DNA from: Pseudolysobacter sp964466115
GTDB lineage: Bacteria > Pseudomonadota > Gammaproteobacteria > Xanthomonadales > Rhodanobacteraceae
Assembly (NCBI GenBank): GCA_964466115.1
Contig: CAYXMH010000003.1
Coordinates: 124,001 to 188,000, forward strand
Reading direction: 5' to 3'
Length of the DNA stretch: 64,000 bases
Positions 51,459-60,469 of this stretch are shown here, one piece after another (position 1 is the stretch's first letter; the number at the start of each line of letters is the position of its first letter). A model generated the notes under the pieces. The model worked only from the letters and a program-made list of their open reading frames with translations. It was not told the DNA's origin and ran no database searches. A program made the position numbers and the translations under genes.

Positions 51459-53201
51459 ATGAAAACTGCTCGTTTGGTGTCTGCAATTTTTCTTCTACTG
51501 GGGGTAACAATCACCTCGCCCCTATTTGCGCGAACTCACGATCACCTCTTCGCCAATCCCTTCGATACCCCACCTGACGCACCAGCAAGCGATGCCGAGG
51601 CCGCCCGATTCCTCACCCAGGCGACTTTCGGCCCCACTCAAACCGATATCGCTTGGGTTCGGGCCGTGGGTTATAGCGAATGGATTGAACAACAGCTTGG
51701 CAAGACGGCGACCACCGCCCGTCCCACCGTCGAACAAGTGATCGCGGCGCGCACCGGCGGTGGCCAAAGCATCGGACAAACGCAGCGCAATCATCGCTGG
51801 TTCTGGCAAGCGACCTATGCGCCGGATCAGTTGCGGCAACGCATGGCCTTTGCGCTAAGCCAAATTTTTGTGGTGTCGGATCAAAGCAGCACCATCAATT
51901 CGGACATCATCCCGATGACCGAATACTACGATGTGCTGACGCGCGATGCGTTTTCATCTTACCGCACGGTACTCGGCGATGTGACTTCAAGCCCGACCAT
52001 GGGCAAATACTTGTCCTATTTCCATAACCAAAAGCCAAGCTCGACGACGCAGCCGGATGAAAACTACGCGCGCGAGGTGATGCAGCTTTTTTCCATCGGG
52101 TTGATTGAGCTCAATTTGGATTTTTCCCCGGTGTTAAGTTCCGGTAGCCCCATTCCCACCTACGACCAGACGGTAATCACCCATACGGCAAAGATTTTTA
52201 CCGGGTTCACTTATAGCGATGCCCCCGTAAGTCCGGCTAATTTCTACGGCGGGGCCTTGACCAATGCCGGTTCGTACAATCCGATGGCGTGTTGGGGAAC
52301 CGAATTATTCGCCTCCAACAGCTCCAATATGCGCCACGACATCACCGGTGACGACGGCACCACGGGTACTTCAAAAACCGTACTTGCCGGGTTGACCATT
52401 CCCGCGGGGCAAACCTGCGCGGCCGACGTCGGCGCTGAGCTCGACATCGTTGCCGGCCACGCCAATGTCGCACCCTTTATCTCGCGGCAGCTGATCCAAC
52501 GCTTCGTCACCAGCAACCCTTCCCCCGCCTACATTCAACGAGTGGCGCAGGTATTTGAAGACAACGGCGTAGGCGACCGTGGCGATTTAGGGGATGTCGT
52601 TAAGGCGATCTTGCTCGATACCGAGGCGCGCAATCCGCCGCTTTTGAATAGCTACGGTAAACTGCGCGAGCCGCTGCTGCGCTTGATTGCGATGTGGCGG
52701 GCATGGAATGCGGTAGCACCCGTAGCCGATGCGTACGGCGAAATTAAAATGGCGGGAACCACCAATTTCGCATCGTCCTATGGCCAAGCGCCGTTGGGCG
52801 CACCGACTGTTTTTAATTTTTATACGCCGGATTACCAGCAGGCCGGCACGTTTGCCGACGCCGGTTTGTACTCACCGGAGTTTCAAATCACCAGTGAAGC
52901 CAGCACCTACTCGACCAGTAACAGTTATTACAACTTCACCGCGAATGCCTACCTTGGAATGAGCAGTCCGCCGGTTGATCGACCGTTGATTGATTTATCC
53001 ACGCTCACGGTCAATGTTGCCACGCCTTCGGCAATGGTCGATACGATCAACGCCAATATGCTTTACGGAAGCATGTCGGCCAACATGCATACGACATTAA
53101 CCAATCTGATTACCGGGCTGGCCAGTGCGTCAGCCTCGGAAAAAGCGTGGTCCGCGATTTATTTGACCATGCTTTCTCCCGAATATGCCGCACAGCGTTG
53201 A
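51459..53201 (+). CDS. DUF1800 family secreted protein
   Basis: A 580-residue protein with a signal peptide (about residues 1-25). After it comes the family signature RFLTQATFGPTQTDIAWVRA, then WFWQATYAPDQLRQRMAFALSQ and EVMQLFSIGLIELN. The activity of the family is unknown; it is often paired with DUF1501 proteins, as here (next gene, 10 nt away). The ATG at 51459 follows GGAG. It is likely to act outside the inner membrane. Confidence 0.86.
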   Translation: MKTARLVSAIFLLLGVTITSPLFARTHDHLFANPFDTPPDAPASDAEAARFLTQATFGPTQTDIAWVRAVGYSEWIEQQLGKTATTARPTVEQVIAARTGGGQSIGQTQRNHRWFWQATYAPDQLRQRMAFALSQIFVVSDQSSTINSDIIPMTEYYDVLTRDAFSSYRTVLGDVTSSPTMGKYLSYFHNQKPSSTTQPDENYAREVMQLFSIGLIELNLDFSPVLSSGSPIPTYDQTVITHTAKIFTGFTYSDAPVSPANFYGGALTNAGSYNPMACWGTELFASNSSNMRHDITGDDGTTGTSKTVLAGLTIPAGQTCAADVGAELDIVAGHANVAPFISRQLIQRFVTSNPSPAYIQRVAQVFEDNGVGDRGDLGDVVKAILLDTEARNPPLLNSYGKLREPLLRLIAMWRAWNAVAPVADAYGEIKMAGTTNFASSYGQAPLGAPTVFNFYTPDYQQAGTFADAGLYSPEFQITSEASTYSTSNSYYNFTANAYLGMSSPPVDRPLIDLSTLTVNVATPSAMVDTINANMLYGSMSANMHTTLTNLITGLASASASEKAWSAIYLTMLSPEYAAQR

Positions 53202-53211
53202 GGAGTTGACC

Positions 53212-54696
53212 ATGAGCTTCGATCGCAAATCGCGTCGCGACTTCCTACGCACCCTGGCTTGCCTTGCGGCAAGCGGCGGCGCCAGCGCTTTAATGCCGCA
53301 ATTGCGGATGATTGGAACCGCATTGGCGGCGCAATCACCCAAATTATTATCCGGCTACAAAGCGTTGGTGTGTGTTTATCTTGCTGGCGGTAACGATTCG
53401 TGGAATGTGTTGGTGCCATACGATGTCGCGCGGTTTAACGTGTATGCCGCCTCGCGCAGCGGGGTCTACAACGCCAGCACCAATCCGGGCGGCATTGCGC
53501 TGGCGATGCCGGCGACAGCGGGTGAAATCTCCGCCCAAGTCATCACCGACGCGAATGACGCAAGCTCGGCCACGAATCAATACTTCATGCATCCCAGCAT
53601 GCCCGAAATGGCCACGCTGTTTCGGCAGAATCACTTGGCCTTGGTCGCCAACGTGGGTACCTTGGTCCGACCGATCGTGATGAGCGATTACAGTGCCAGC
53701 GCCACAAACCGACCGCCACAGCTGTTTTCGCACAGCGATCAGGAAAACTTATGGCATCAAGCCAATACCAATGGCAACAGCGCCACCGGTTGGGGTGGGT
53801 TGGCCGGCGATATCGTCAGAACCAGCAATAACAATGCGCAATTATCACCGTGCATCTCGATCGCGGGCGCCAGCCGATTCGAGGTGGGCGTTAGTACCGT
53901 TCCTTATCAAATGTCCTCGAACGGATTGTCCTCGTTGAATGGCGTTTGCAATCCCAGCTGTGGCGGCAACTCCTCGCAGCGCAATACCGCATTGAATGCG
54001 CTGCTCGGTGACACCTATGCCAACGATTTTCCCGGCGAATACGCAAAAGTATTTCAGCGCGGGCGTGATCTGTACGCGTTGCTTAGCGCCGGCTTAGCCT
54101 CTACGACATTGACAACAACGTTCCCGAGCGGAAATTCGTTAGCGACGCAATTGCAGACCGTGGCGAAAATGATCAAATTATCGATGGCGCAAAATTACGC
54201 CGCGCGGCAAATTTATTACGTTCGCATGGGCGGGTTTGATATGCACGATGGCTTAATGGGCACCGGCACAACCGCGCATGCGGCGCTCCTAACCCAGGTA
54301 TCTCTGGCGCTGAATGCATTTTGGACGGCCATGGGCCCGACCGATGTCAACGCCCAGAATAACGTCACGTTGTTCACGGCCAGTGAATTTGCCCGCACCT
54401 TAAGCTCGAACGGGCACGGCTCCGATCACGCTTGGGGTGGGGTGCAAATGGTATTGGGTGGCGCCGTTACCGGTGGCAGAATATACGCAAACGGCGGTGG
54501 CTCGATCAGCGGCTTTCCAAATCAGGCACTCAATGCGCCGAACAATTTTTCGCGTGGTCAGATGATTCCCGGCATCGGCGTGGAGCAATACGGTGCGACA
54601 CTGGCGCAATGGATGGGTATTACCGCGCCAAGCGATCTTAATTCAATCTTCGCCAATTTACCGAGTTTCTCAAGCAGTAATCTTGGTTTTGTATAG
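53212..54696 (+). CDS. DUF1501 family protein, Tat-exported
   Basis: A 494-residue protein whose N-terminus is a twin-arginine signal (RKSRRDFLRTLACLAASGG), so it should be exported folded. The body has VCVYLAGGNDSWN near the start and sulfatase/alkaline-phosphatase-like folds typical of DUF1501, though catalytic residues are not established in the family. GAGGAG precedes the ATG at 53212. It follows the DUF1800 gene closely and precedes the heme-motif gene, forming a likely operon. Confidence 0.87.
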   Translation: MSFDRKSRRDFLRTLACLAASGGASALMPQLRMIGTALAAQSPKLLSGYKALVCVYLAGGNDSWNVLVPYDVARFNVYAASRSGVYNASTNPGGIALAMPATAGEISAQVITDANDASSATNQYFMHPSMPEMATLFRQNHLALVANVGTLVRPIVMSDYSASATNRPPQLFSHSDQENLWHQANTNGNSATGWGGLAGDIVRTSNNNAQLSPCISIAGASRFEVGVSTVPYQMSSNGLSSLNGVCNPSCGGNSSQRNTALNALLGDTYANDFPGEYAKVFQRGRDLYALLSAGLASTTLTTTFPSGNSLATQLQTVAKMIKLSMAQNYAARQIYYVRMGGFDMHDGLMGTGTTAHAALLTQVSLALNAFWTAMGPTDVNAQNNVTLFTASEFARTLSSNGHGSDHAWGGVQMVLGGAVTGGRIYANGGGSISGFPNQALNAPNNFSRGQMIPGIGVEQYGATLAQWMGITAPSDLNSIFANLPSFSSSNLGFV

Positions 54697-54737
54697 GAAC
54701 CGATTTGGAATGACCCTACGGAAGTTTTGACATAGAA

Positions 54738-55265
54738 ATGGAATTAACCAATCGTATCGTGTGCAAACCTTGGGCATGGATATTGGTGGCGGCGCTAAGC
54801 ACGAGCTTGGCGACGGTTGCCTCCTGGCCCGTGCGCGCCGTAACGCCCAGCGGCTGCACCAATCTCGATGCAATACCGCCGCAGTTCACGATCTCCTATC
54901 AAGCCGCCATTCAAGGGCTTTTCAACAATTTCAATGGCGCCAACGGCTGTACCGATTGCCATGAACCGAGCGCCGGGCCCACCGGTGGGCTTGATCTAAC
55001 CGGTGGCGTCTCGTGGTCGAATTTGGTTTATCAATTAAGCGCGCAAGACTCGATGTTGACGCGCGTGATTCCAAATAACCCTGACGCCAGTCTGCTGTTC
55101 CAGAAAATTAACTGCGACACCCCGGGCATTGGTCAACGTATGCCTTACGGTTTCCCACCGCTTAGCCCCGAACAGCAGGCGTTGATTTACGATTGGATTG
55201 CCGGTGGTGCGCCGTTCACGACTACCGATACCATTTTCCGCGGCGGCTTCGAAACGCGAGGGTAG
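54738..55265 (+). CDS. secreted protein with one heme c motif
   Basis: A 175-residue protein with a hydrophobic N-terminus (about 12-35) and one C-x2-C-H site, CTDCHEP, in the middle, as in small c-type cytochromes. A Met ligand may come from RMPYGFPPLSP. It ends DTIFRGGFETRG, like the last residues of the repeat protein at 8414 (DTLFDNGYE). It is the third gene of the DUF1800/DUF1501 group and may pass electrons to or from them. The TAG stop is the start of R2 copy 4. Confidence 0.75.
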   Translation: MELTNRIVCKPWAWILVAALSTSLATVASWPVRAVTPSGCTNLDAIPPQFTISYQAAIQGLFNNFNGANGCTDCHEPSAGPTGGLDLTGGVSWSNLVYQLSAQDSMLTRVIPNNPDASLLFQKINCDTPGIGQRMPYGFPPLSPEQQALIYDWIAGGAPFTTTDTIFRGGFETRG

Positions 55266-55285
55266 GGTGCTTTAGCCCACCCTAC
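55262..55285. repeat. R2 palindromic element, copy 4 (collapsed)
   Basis: GTAGGGTGCTTTAGCCC followed by ACCCTAC: the two outer arms of R2 joined with the centre lost. Its TAG at 55263-55265 ends the heme-motif gene. Confidence 0.75.
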
Positions 55286-55379
55286 GTGACAGCCCAACGG
55301 GCAATAACCAGATTGCCTATGAAATGCGCAGTTAATTAATCGCAGCATTGTCTGCACGTAAAATATATTAATCGAACAC

Positions 55380-55396
55380 GCGCCGTTTTGCGGCGC
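55380..55396. terminator. small GC-rich hairpin in convergent gap
   Basis: GCGCCG / CGGCGC with a 5-nt loop, between the heme-motif gene (+) and the RHS gene (-). No T-run follows on either side; a weak candidate. Confidence 0.3.
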
Positions 55397-55442
55397 ACCT
55401 GATTGTCATCATCAGATAAAACTATGCGAGCAGAAATTATTG

Positions 55443-57107
55443 TCATCTAAAAGGTACTCCTAGCAACTCTCCCACCTCTCGAAGTTGCTGCCAAACTACG
55501 CCGCTAACGACATTGTCCATCGAATTGGGAGGAAATCTGACATTCGCACCGGTGCTTCCGACCCAGATATGGAACGTAGTGCTACTTCGCATCTCCTCGT
55601 CTGTGTATCCCATCCGCCTTAGCTCTGCACCCAAAGCGGCACCCGTTTCAATGGCAGAGGCACGATCTGCTTGCTGGTTAGTTAGCCTTGCGTATCCGCT
55701 ATCCATCGCGCTCTGAAGCTGGGTGTTTAATGATACGTAGCCACCACGTAGTTGTGCGAATGCGGCTTCTTGAGTTTGCGACGGCCATACCAACGGCAAT
55801 GGCCCTGTTTGCGGGACATAATCCCTGTATACGGAGGTGCCAGTACCAGGCGGTAAATACCGCAACCGTAGAGGCTCGCCACCGCCAACGGGAGAAGGCG
55901 GTAATGAAGTGCCATCACCTCCAGAGGAGGGCGGTGCAATGGGTGGCGCCGAGGAACTAGAGCCGGACGAGCCAAGCCCAGTGCTGTTGTAATTCGGCGC
56001 TTGCCCTGTAGGGCCACTTCCAGCGGCAGTGGATCCAGCGCTAAAAAATGTGGCGGCCCATAGACGCGTTGTTGCGGCACGAGCCGCATTCAAATACGGC
56101 CACGCCCTGGGACCCAACCTTAAAATGGCCGCGCCGGTACCTTCCGCGACTAAAGTTGCTCCGGCCGCCATCCCAATTTCGGGTCTTGAAGGAAGGGCTT
56201 CCAGATGTGATGGTGCAGCTATGGGCCTTACGCCACTCCCGGGCTGCAACGTACCATTCTGAATGGCTAAGGGAGTAATCGCCGGTAATCTTCCATTGTG
56301 TCCGATTGCATAAATCGCTCTGGCCCAGCTAACGGGTGTGCCATTGGCGCATTCGTTCGGATTGCTTTGGCAGAACTGATGTATCGCCGCGGCGCTTTCT
56401 GCCGGTGGAATCGGTGCGGGACGTTCAACTGCCGTTCCTGGCATCGATTGCAAGCCGGAGGGATCGTCATTCACGATGGCATTGTCATCGAACGCGGCAT
56501 AAGCGTCCCTGGCAGCGAGTCGATTGCGGATCGGGTCGCGGCTGGTCCAGCGCGTGGTGCTGGGGTCGTAGGTTCTGGCCCCGAAGCGATAGAGCCCGGT
56601 GCCGGTTTGATCGATGCGTCCGCCTTTGTAGCCGACCCATTCGTGGCTAAAACCCGAGGTGCGACTGGGTATCATTTGCCCAAACGGAGTGTAGTTCGCA
56701 TAGGCTGCGCGAAGGCCGCTGCCGCTAGGGCGCACCATCACCGCGTTGCCTAGCACGTCGGACTCGACGATGGCGTCGTCGCTCGGTCCGATCACGGTTT
56801 TGCGCTGGCTGCCAATGTGCCGGCGCAATGCTTGGCGCGTTAAATTGCCGCTGGCGTCCAGCCGATACTCGATCTCCAACCCCGGAAAGGCCGCATAGGC
56901 TACGGTTGGGGTAGTACTGCCCGGTGCTTTGACGTACTGGAAGGTCTGGTTCTGATTTGCGTCGTAAACATAACCCCCGCCATCATGAGTGTAGACCTGG
57001 CCCAAAGGGTCATTGCCATAATGGGTAGCATGGGCAAAGTGATGCAACGAAGCCAACAGCGTCAATACAGTGCACGCCACAAAGCGATGCGTCATGACTC
57101 TGGCCAT
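55443..57107 (-). CDS. compact RHS-core protein with unrecognised C-terminal domain
   Basis: About 554 residues, much shorter than usual RHS toxins (over 1,000). It has a signal peptide (MTHRFVACTVLTLLASLHHF, ending AHA), a short YD-repeat stretch (YTHDGGGYVYDANQNQT, YRLDASGNLTRQALRR), and the RHS core ending at DPSTTRWTSRDPI near residue 200. Beyond the core lie about 340 residues with a Ser/Gly/Pro-rich linker and a C-terminal part I do not recognise. RHS proteins often carry a toxin there; no immunity gene follows on the minus strand. Start set at ATG 57107; ATG 57095 and several upstream starts are possible. Confidence 0.75.
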   Translation of the reverse strand: MARVMTHRFVACTVLTLLASLHHFAHATHYGNDPLGQVYTHDGGGYVYDANQNQTFQYVKAPGSTTPTVAYAAFPGLEIEYRLDASGNLTRQALRRHIGSQRKTVIGPSDDAIVESDVLGNAVMVRPSGSGLRAAYANYTPFGQMIPSRTSGFSHEWVGYKGGRIDQTGTGLYRFGARTYDPSTTRWTSRDPIRNRLAARDAYAAFDDNAIVNDDPSGLQSMPGTAVERPAPIPPAESAAAIHQFCQSNPNECANGTPVSWARAIYAIGHNGRLPAITPLAIQNGTLQPGSGVRPIAAPSHLEALPSRPEIGMAAGATLVAEGTGAAILRLGPRAWPYLNAARAATTRLWAATFFSAGSTAAGSGPTGQAPNYNSTGLGSSGSSSSAPPIAPPSSGGDGTSLPPSPVGGGEPLRLRYLPPGTGTSVYRDYVPQTGPLPLVWPSQTQEAAFAQLRGGYVSLNTQLQSAMDSGYARLTNQQADRASAIETGAALGAELRRMGYTDEEMRSSTTFHIWVGSTGANVRFPPNSMDNVVSGVVWQQLREVGELLGVPFR

Positions 57108-57289
57108 TCCTATTGGAAATCGCGATTGGTATACGTGAACTGGCGACTTGCCCATAACAACTCCATTGATCCAAACACCAAGAAGTGGTGCATACATAGA
57201 TCAATAGCGCGCAAGTCACCCCTAAACCGACATCAAAATTTGTCACAATTTGCAAACTCTTCAGCAGCGCATCCATTCCCCTCTGGGAA

Positions 57290-60200
57290 TTACTGCTCGA
57301 TCGACAGTGAAACGGGGTTGATCGCCGCTTTTTCTAAGCGCTTGTTTAGTGTTGCGAGATCGTGTGCTTTGAACCGATCCCACAAGGTTAATGTCGTGTT
57401 CAATAGCGGCTGAATTTTTACATACCCAGTTTGCGCATCCGTTGTTGGCCAAGCATCCGCACCATCCACAGCATCCGCTAATTTTTCAAGTTCGGTCGTC
57501 AGATAACGTAAGCTGGTTAAGCTTTTTGGCGGCAAATACCAGGTGCTATTGGGATAAGCCGCATTCTGATTGCCGGAAAGCACCACCAAACGCTGCTGCA
57601 CAGCGCCAAGGTAAGCAGCGATTTTCGAGTCAGGTTTCTGGCTCTGGGCGCGCTCAATCAGAAGCTTCGCCAATTGTTCCGCTTCGGTCGCTGCCGCGAC
57701 CGCACGCTCGCGCGCCGTTTCAATTTTTTGCGCGAGCTCGAACTGCTGCGCGTAGGCTTGCTGTGGAAGATCGATGCGTGGGTCCGGCAGTACGGAAAAG
57801 GTTTGTGTGTAGCGCTTGTCTGCTACGCTGAGTTCCGCCTTGTAGCGACCGGGCGGCGCCCATACGCCATCGGCGTATGGATTTCCTCCGCTAAGCGCTT
57901 TTGGTGCCGGATAATGCAACGACCAAACAAAGCGGTGCATGCCTGGCGTTGTTGCGAGCTTCACCGGTGAATTGATCCAATCCGGTGCGGTTTCAATAGT
58001 TCCAGTGTCGATCTTCGGCGGCTGTTCGGTGCTGTTGTAACGGCGTACCAATTCACCGTGCTCGGTCAAAATCGTCAATGTGATTGGCGTTGTGATGGGT
58101 TCATGTAATACATAATCGATGTAGGCACCATCGGCGGGGTTCGGTGCCATCGGCTCGTCTTTCGGTAATGGGGTTCCGACGAATCCGGCCGGCCGCAGAC
58201 GTATCGTCGTGGCTGGCGCGAACAACCATGCGGGAGACGTTTCGACAGCCGCATCGATTTGCCGTAACGCGGTGATGTCGTCCAATATCCAAAACGCGCG
58301 CCCATGCGTGGCGATGACCAGATCGTTATCGTGCACATCGATGTCGCGCACCGACGTCACGGGCAATCCGTTCTGCAAGGGTTGCCAATGACTGCCATCG
58401 TCAAACGATACAAATACGCCTTTCTCGGTTCCGGCATAAAGTAAACCGGGTCTTGCAGAATCCTCGCGTATAACGTTAACGAACTTGCCGTCAGGGATTC
58501 CGGTTGCGATCGGCTGCCAGTTTTTGCCGCCGTCTTGTGTGCGGTAAACATACGGTTTGAAATCATCGAGGCGGTGTCGATCAATCGCGATATAGGCGCG
58601 TTGCGCATCGAAATGCGAAGTTTCGATATTTCCGACTTTGGACCAGGAACTGAGCTGCGCTGGCGTAATATTGTCCCAATGCGCGCCTTCATCGCGTGTG
58701 CGCCAAACCAAACCGTCATCGGTACCAAGCCAAATGTCGTGCTCGTTCAGCCGCGAAGGCGCAATCGCGTAGATTACGCCACGGCGTGCACCGCGTTGCT
58801 CGTTGTTGGCGATGGTGGGCGGATCGAGATTGCGTGGCACTTCTGGATTTTCGCGGGTTAAGTCGGGGCTGATGATGTCCCAGTGCTTGCCGTTGTCCGC
58901 AGTGCGGAATAAACGCTGATTGGAGAAATACAGCACATCGGGATTGCGATAGGAAAATACCAGCGGCAGTGTCCAAACACTGCGATAGTGATCCGGATAG
59001 GCGAAGGTTGGATCGATGTCTTCGGTTTGCTGCGAGCGTAAATTGAGCTTCCGCACGCGCCCCCCGTAAATCACGTCCGAGTCTTTCGGGTCTGGCGCAA
59101 TGTTGTCGCTTTCCCCACCCGCCGTGGTTTCGCGAAACTGTGTCATGTTGATGCCGTCGATGTTGTTGCTGCGGCTTGGCACGCTTGCCGCTCCGGAATC
59201 CTGTTGCGAACCGTATACCCAATACGGGAAGCGCGTATCGGTGCTGACGTGATAGAACTGACCGGTGGGCTGGTTGTACCAAGAGCTCCAGGTTTCACCG
59301 CCGTTTTGCGTCACCACCGCACCCTGATCGACGCCCAAGATTTGCCGCTCCGGGTTGGTGGGATCAATCCACAGCTCATGGTAATCATCGCCGCCGGGCG
59401 CACCCTTGGTGGGTACGAATGTTTTGCCGCCGTCGTTTGACCGATACAAATTGGTGTTGCAGGCATAAATCACATCGGCGTTTTTTGGGTCCACGCTAAT
59501 ACCGGAAAAATACCAGCCGCGGTTCCAAATACGCCGATCGCTGCCGGTTAGTGTCCAGTGCGCGCCGCCATCATCGGATCGATACAAGCCGCCGGCCTCG
59601 CTATCGACCATGGCGTACACGCGCTGCGGCGCGGTCAGCGCCACCGCCAACCCGATGCGGCCATGCTTCATCGGCAAACCGTGCCCGCCGATGAATGTCC
59701 AATGATCGCCGCCATCGGTGGATTTGTATAAACCACTGCCGGGACCGCTGGATGGTGGATAGATATTCCAAGGCGTGCGGCGCGTTTGCCACAACGCGGC
59801 ATAAACGACTTTGGGATTGCCGGGCTCGAAGGCAAGATCGATCGCACCGGTATTGGCGTTCTTGTAAAGGATTTTTTGCCAAGTCTTTCCGCCGTCGCTG
59901 GATCGGAATACGCCGCGTTGCTCGTTCGGTCCATACGGGTGGCCAAGTGCCGCAACGTACACCAGGTCCGGGTTATTAGGATGAACCAAGACGCGCCCGA
60001 TTTGTTGCGTATCGTTAAGTCCGATAGAGCTCCAGCTTTTTCCGGCGTCGGTGGATTTATATAAACCATTGCCTTGGCTGATGTCCGAGCGCATGTCGGC
60101 CTCGCCACTGCCGACATAAAGGACTTGCGGGTTCGAGGGCGCCAATGCCAGGGCTCCGATCGCGCCGGTGGGCTGATCGTCGAAGATCGGCTGCCAAGTG

Positions 60201-60415
60201 CGTGCGCCGTCCTTGGTTTCCCAAACACCGCCGTTCACGGCCCCAAAATAAAAGTGCTGCGGATCGCCGGCAATGCCGCTCACCGCCAGGACGCGACCGC
60301 CGCGAAATGGCCCGATCGACCGCCAATGCAAATCCTGAAATAAATCGGGGTTCACCGCGACGGCATTGAAACCAAGCAACAACCATAGCCATGCCAGATG
60401 ACGATAGGCGTTCAT
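57290..60415 (-). CDS. exported BNR/sortilin-like repeat protein
   Basis: A 1041-residue protein with a signal peptide (MNAYRHLAWLWLLLGFNAVA) and many BNR/Asp-box repeats of the type S-x-D-G-G-x-x-W (e.g. SSDGGKTWQK, STDGGDHWTF, SNDGGKTFVP), as in VPS10/sortilin-like propellers. Such folds bind glycans or peptides; some family members are exo-acting hydrolases, but no catalytic set is clear here. The C-terminal part (about 860-1041) contains helical segments (KIETARERAVAAATEAEQLA). GGAG precedes the ATG at 60415. Confidence 0.86.
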   Translation of the reverse strand: MNAYRHLAWLWLLLGFNAVAVNPDLFQDLHWRSIGPFRGGRVLAVSGIAGDPQHFYFGAVNGGVWETKDGARTWQPIFDDQPTGAIGALALAPSNPQVLYVGSGEADMRSDISQGNGLYKSTDAGKSWSSIGLNDTQQIGRVLVHPNNPDLVYVAALGHPYGPNEQRGVFRSSDGGKTWQKILYKNANTGAIDLAFEPGNPKVVYAALWQTRRTPWNIYPPSSGPGSGLYKSTDGGDHWTFIGGHGLPMKHGRIGLAVALTAPQRVYAMVDSEAGGLYRSDDGGAHWTLTGSDRRIWNRGWYFSGISVDPKNADVIYACNTNLYRSNDGGKTFVPTKGAPGGDDYHELWIDPTNPERQILGVDQGAVVTQNGGETWSSWYNQPTGQFYHVSTDTRFPYWVYGSQQDSGAASVPSRSNNIDGINMTQFRETTAGGESDNIAPDPKDSDVIYGGRVRKLNLRSQQTEDIDPTFAYPDHYRSVWTLPLVFSYRNPDVLYFSNQRLFRTADNGKHWDIISPDLTRENPEVPRNLDPPTIANNEQRGARRGVIYAIAPSRLNEHDIWLGTDDGLVWRTRDEGAHWDNITPAQLSSWSKVGNIETSHFDAQRAYIAIDRHRLDDFKPYVYRTQDGGKNWQPIATGIPDGKFVNVIREDSARPGLLYAGTEKGVFVSFDDGSHWQPLQNGLPVTSVRDIDVHDNDLVIATHGRAFWILDDITALRQIDAAVETSPAWLFAPATTIRLRPAGFVGTPLPKDEPMAPNPADGAYIDYVLHEPITTPITLTILTEHGELVRRYNSTEQPPKIDTGTIETAPDWINSPVKLATTPGMHRFVWSLHYPAPKALSGGNPYADGVWAPPGRYKAELSVADKRYTQTFSVLPDPRIDLPQQAYAQQFELAQKIETARERAVAAATEAEQLAKLLIERAQSQKPDSKIAAYLGAVQQRLVVLSGNQNAAYPNSTWYLPPKSLTSLRYLTTELEKLADAVDGADAWPTTDAQTGYVKIQPLLNTTLTLWDRFKAHDLATLNKRLEKAAINPVSLSIEQ

Positions 60416-60469
60416 GAGCACTCCGTTCACTGAGGTTTACGTAGACTGTATACAACGGCGGCGCATAAA

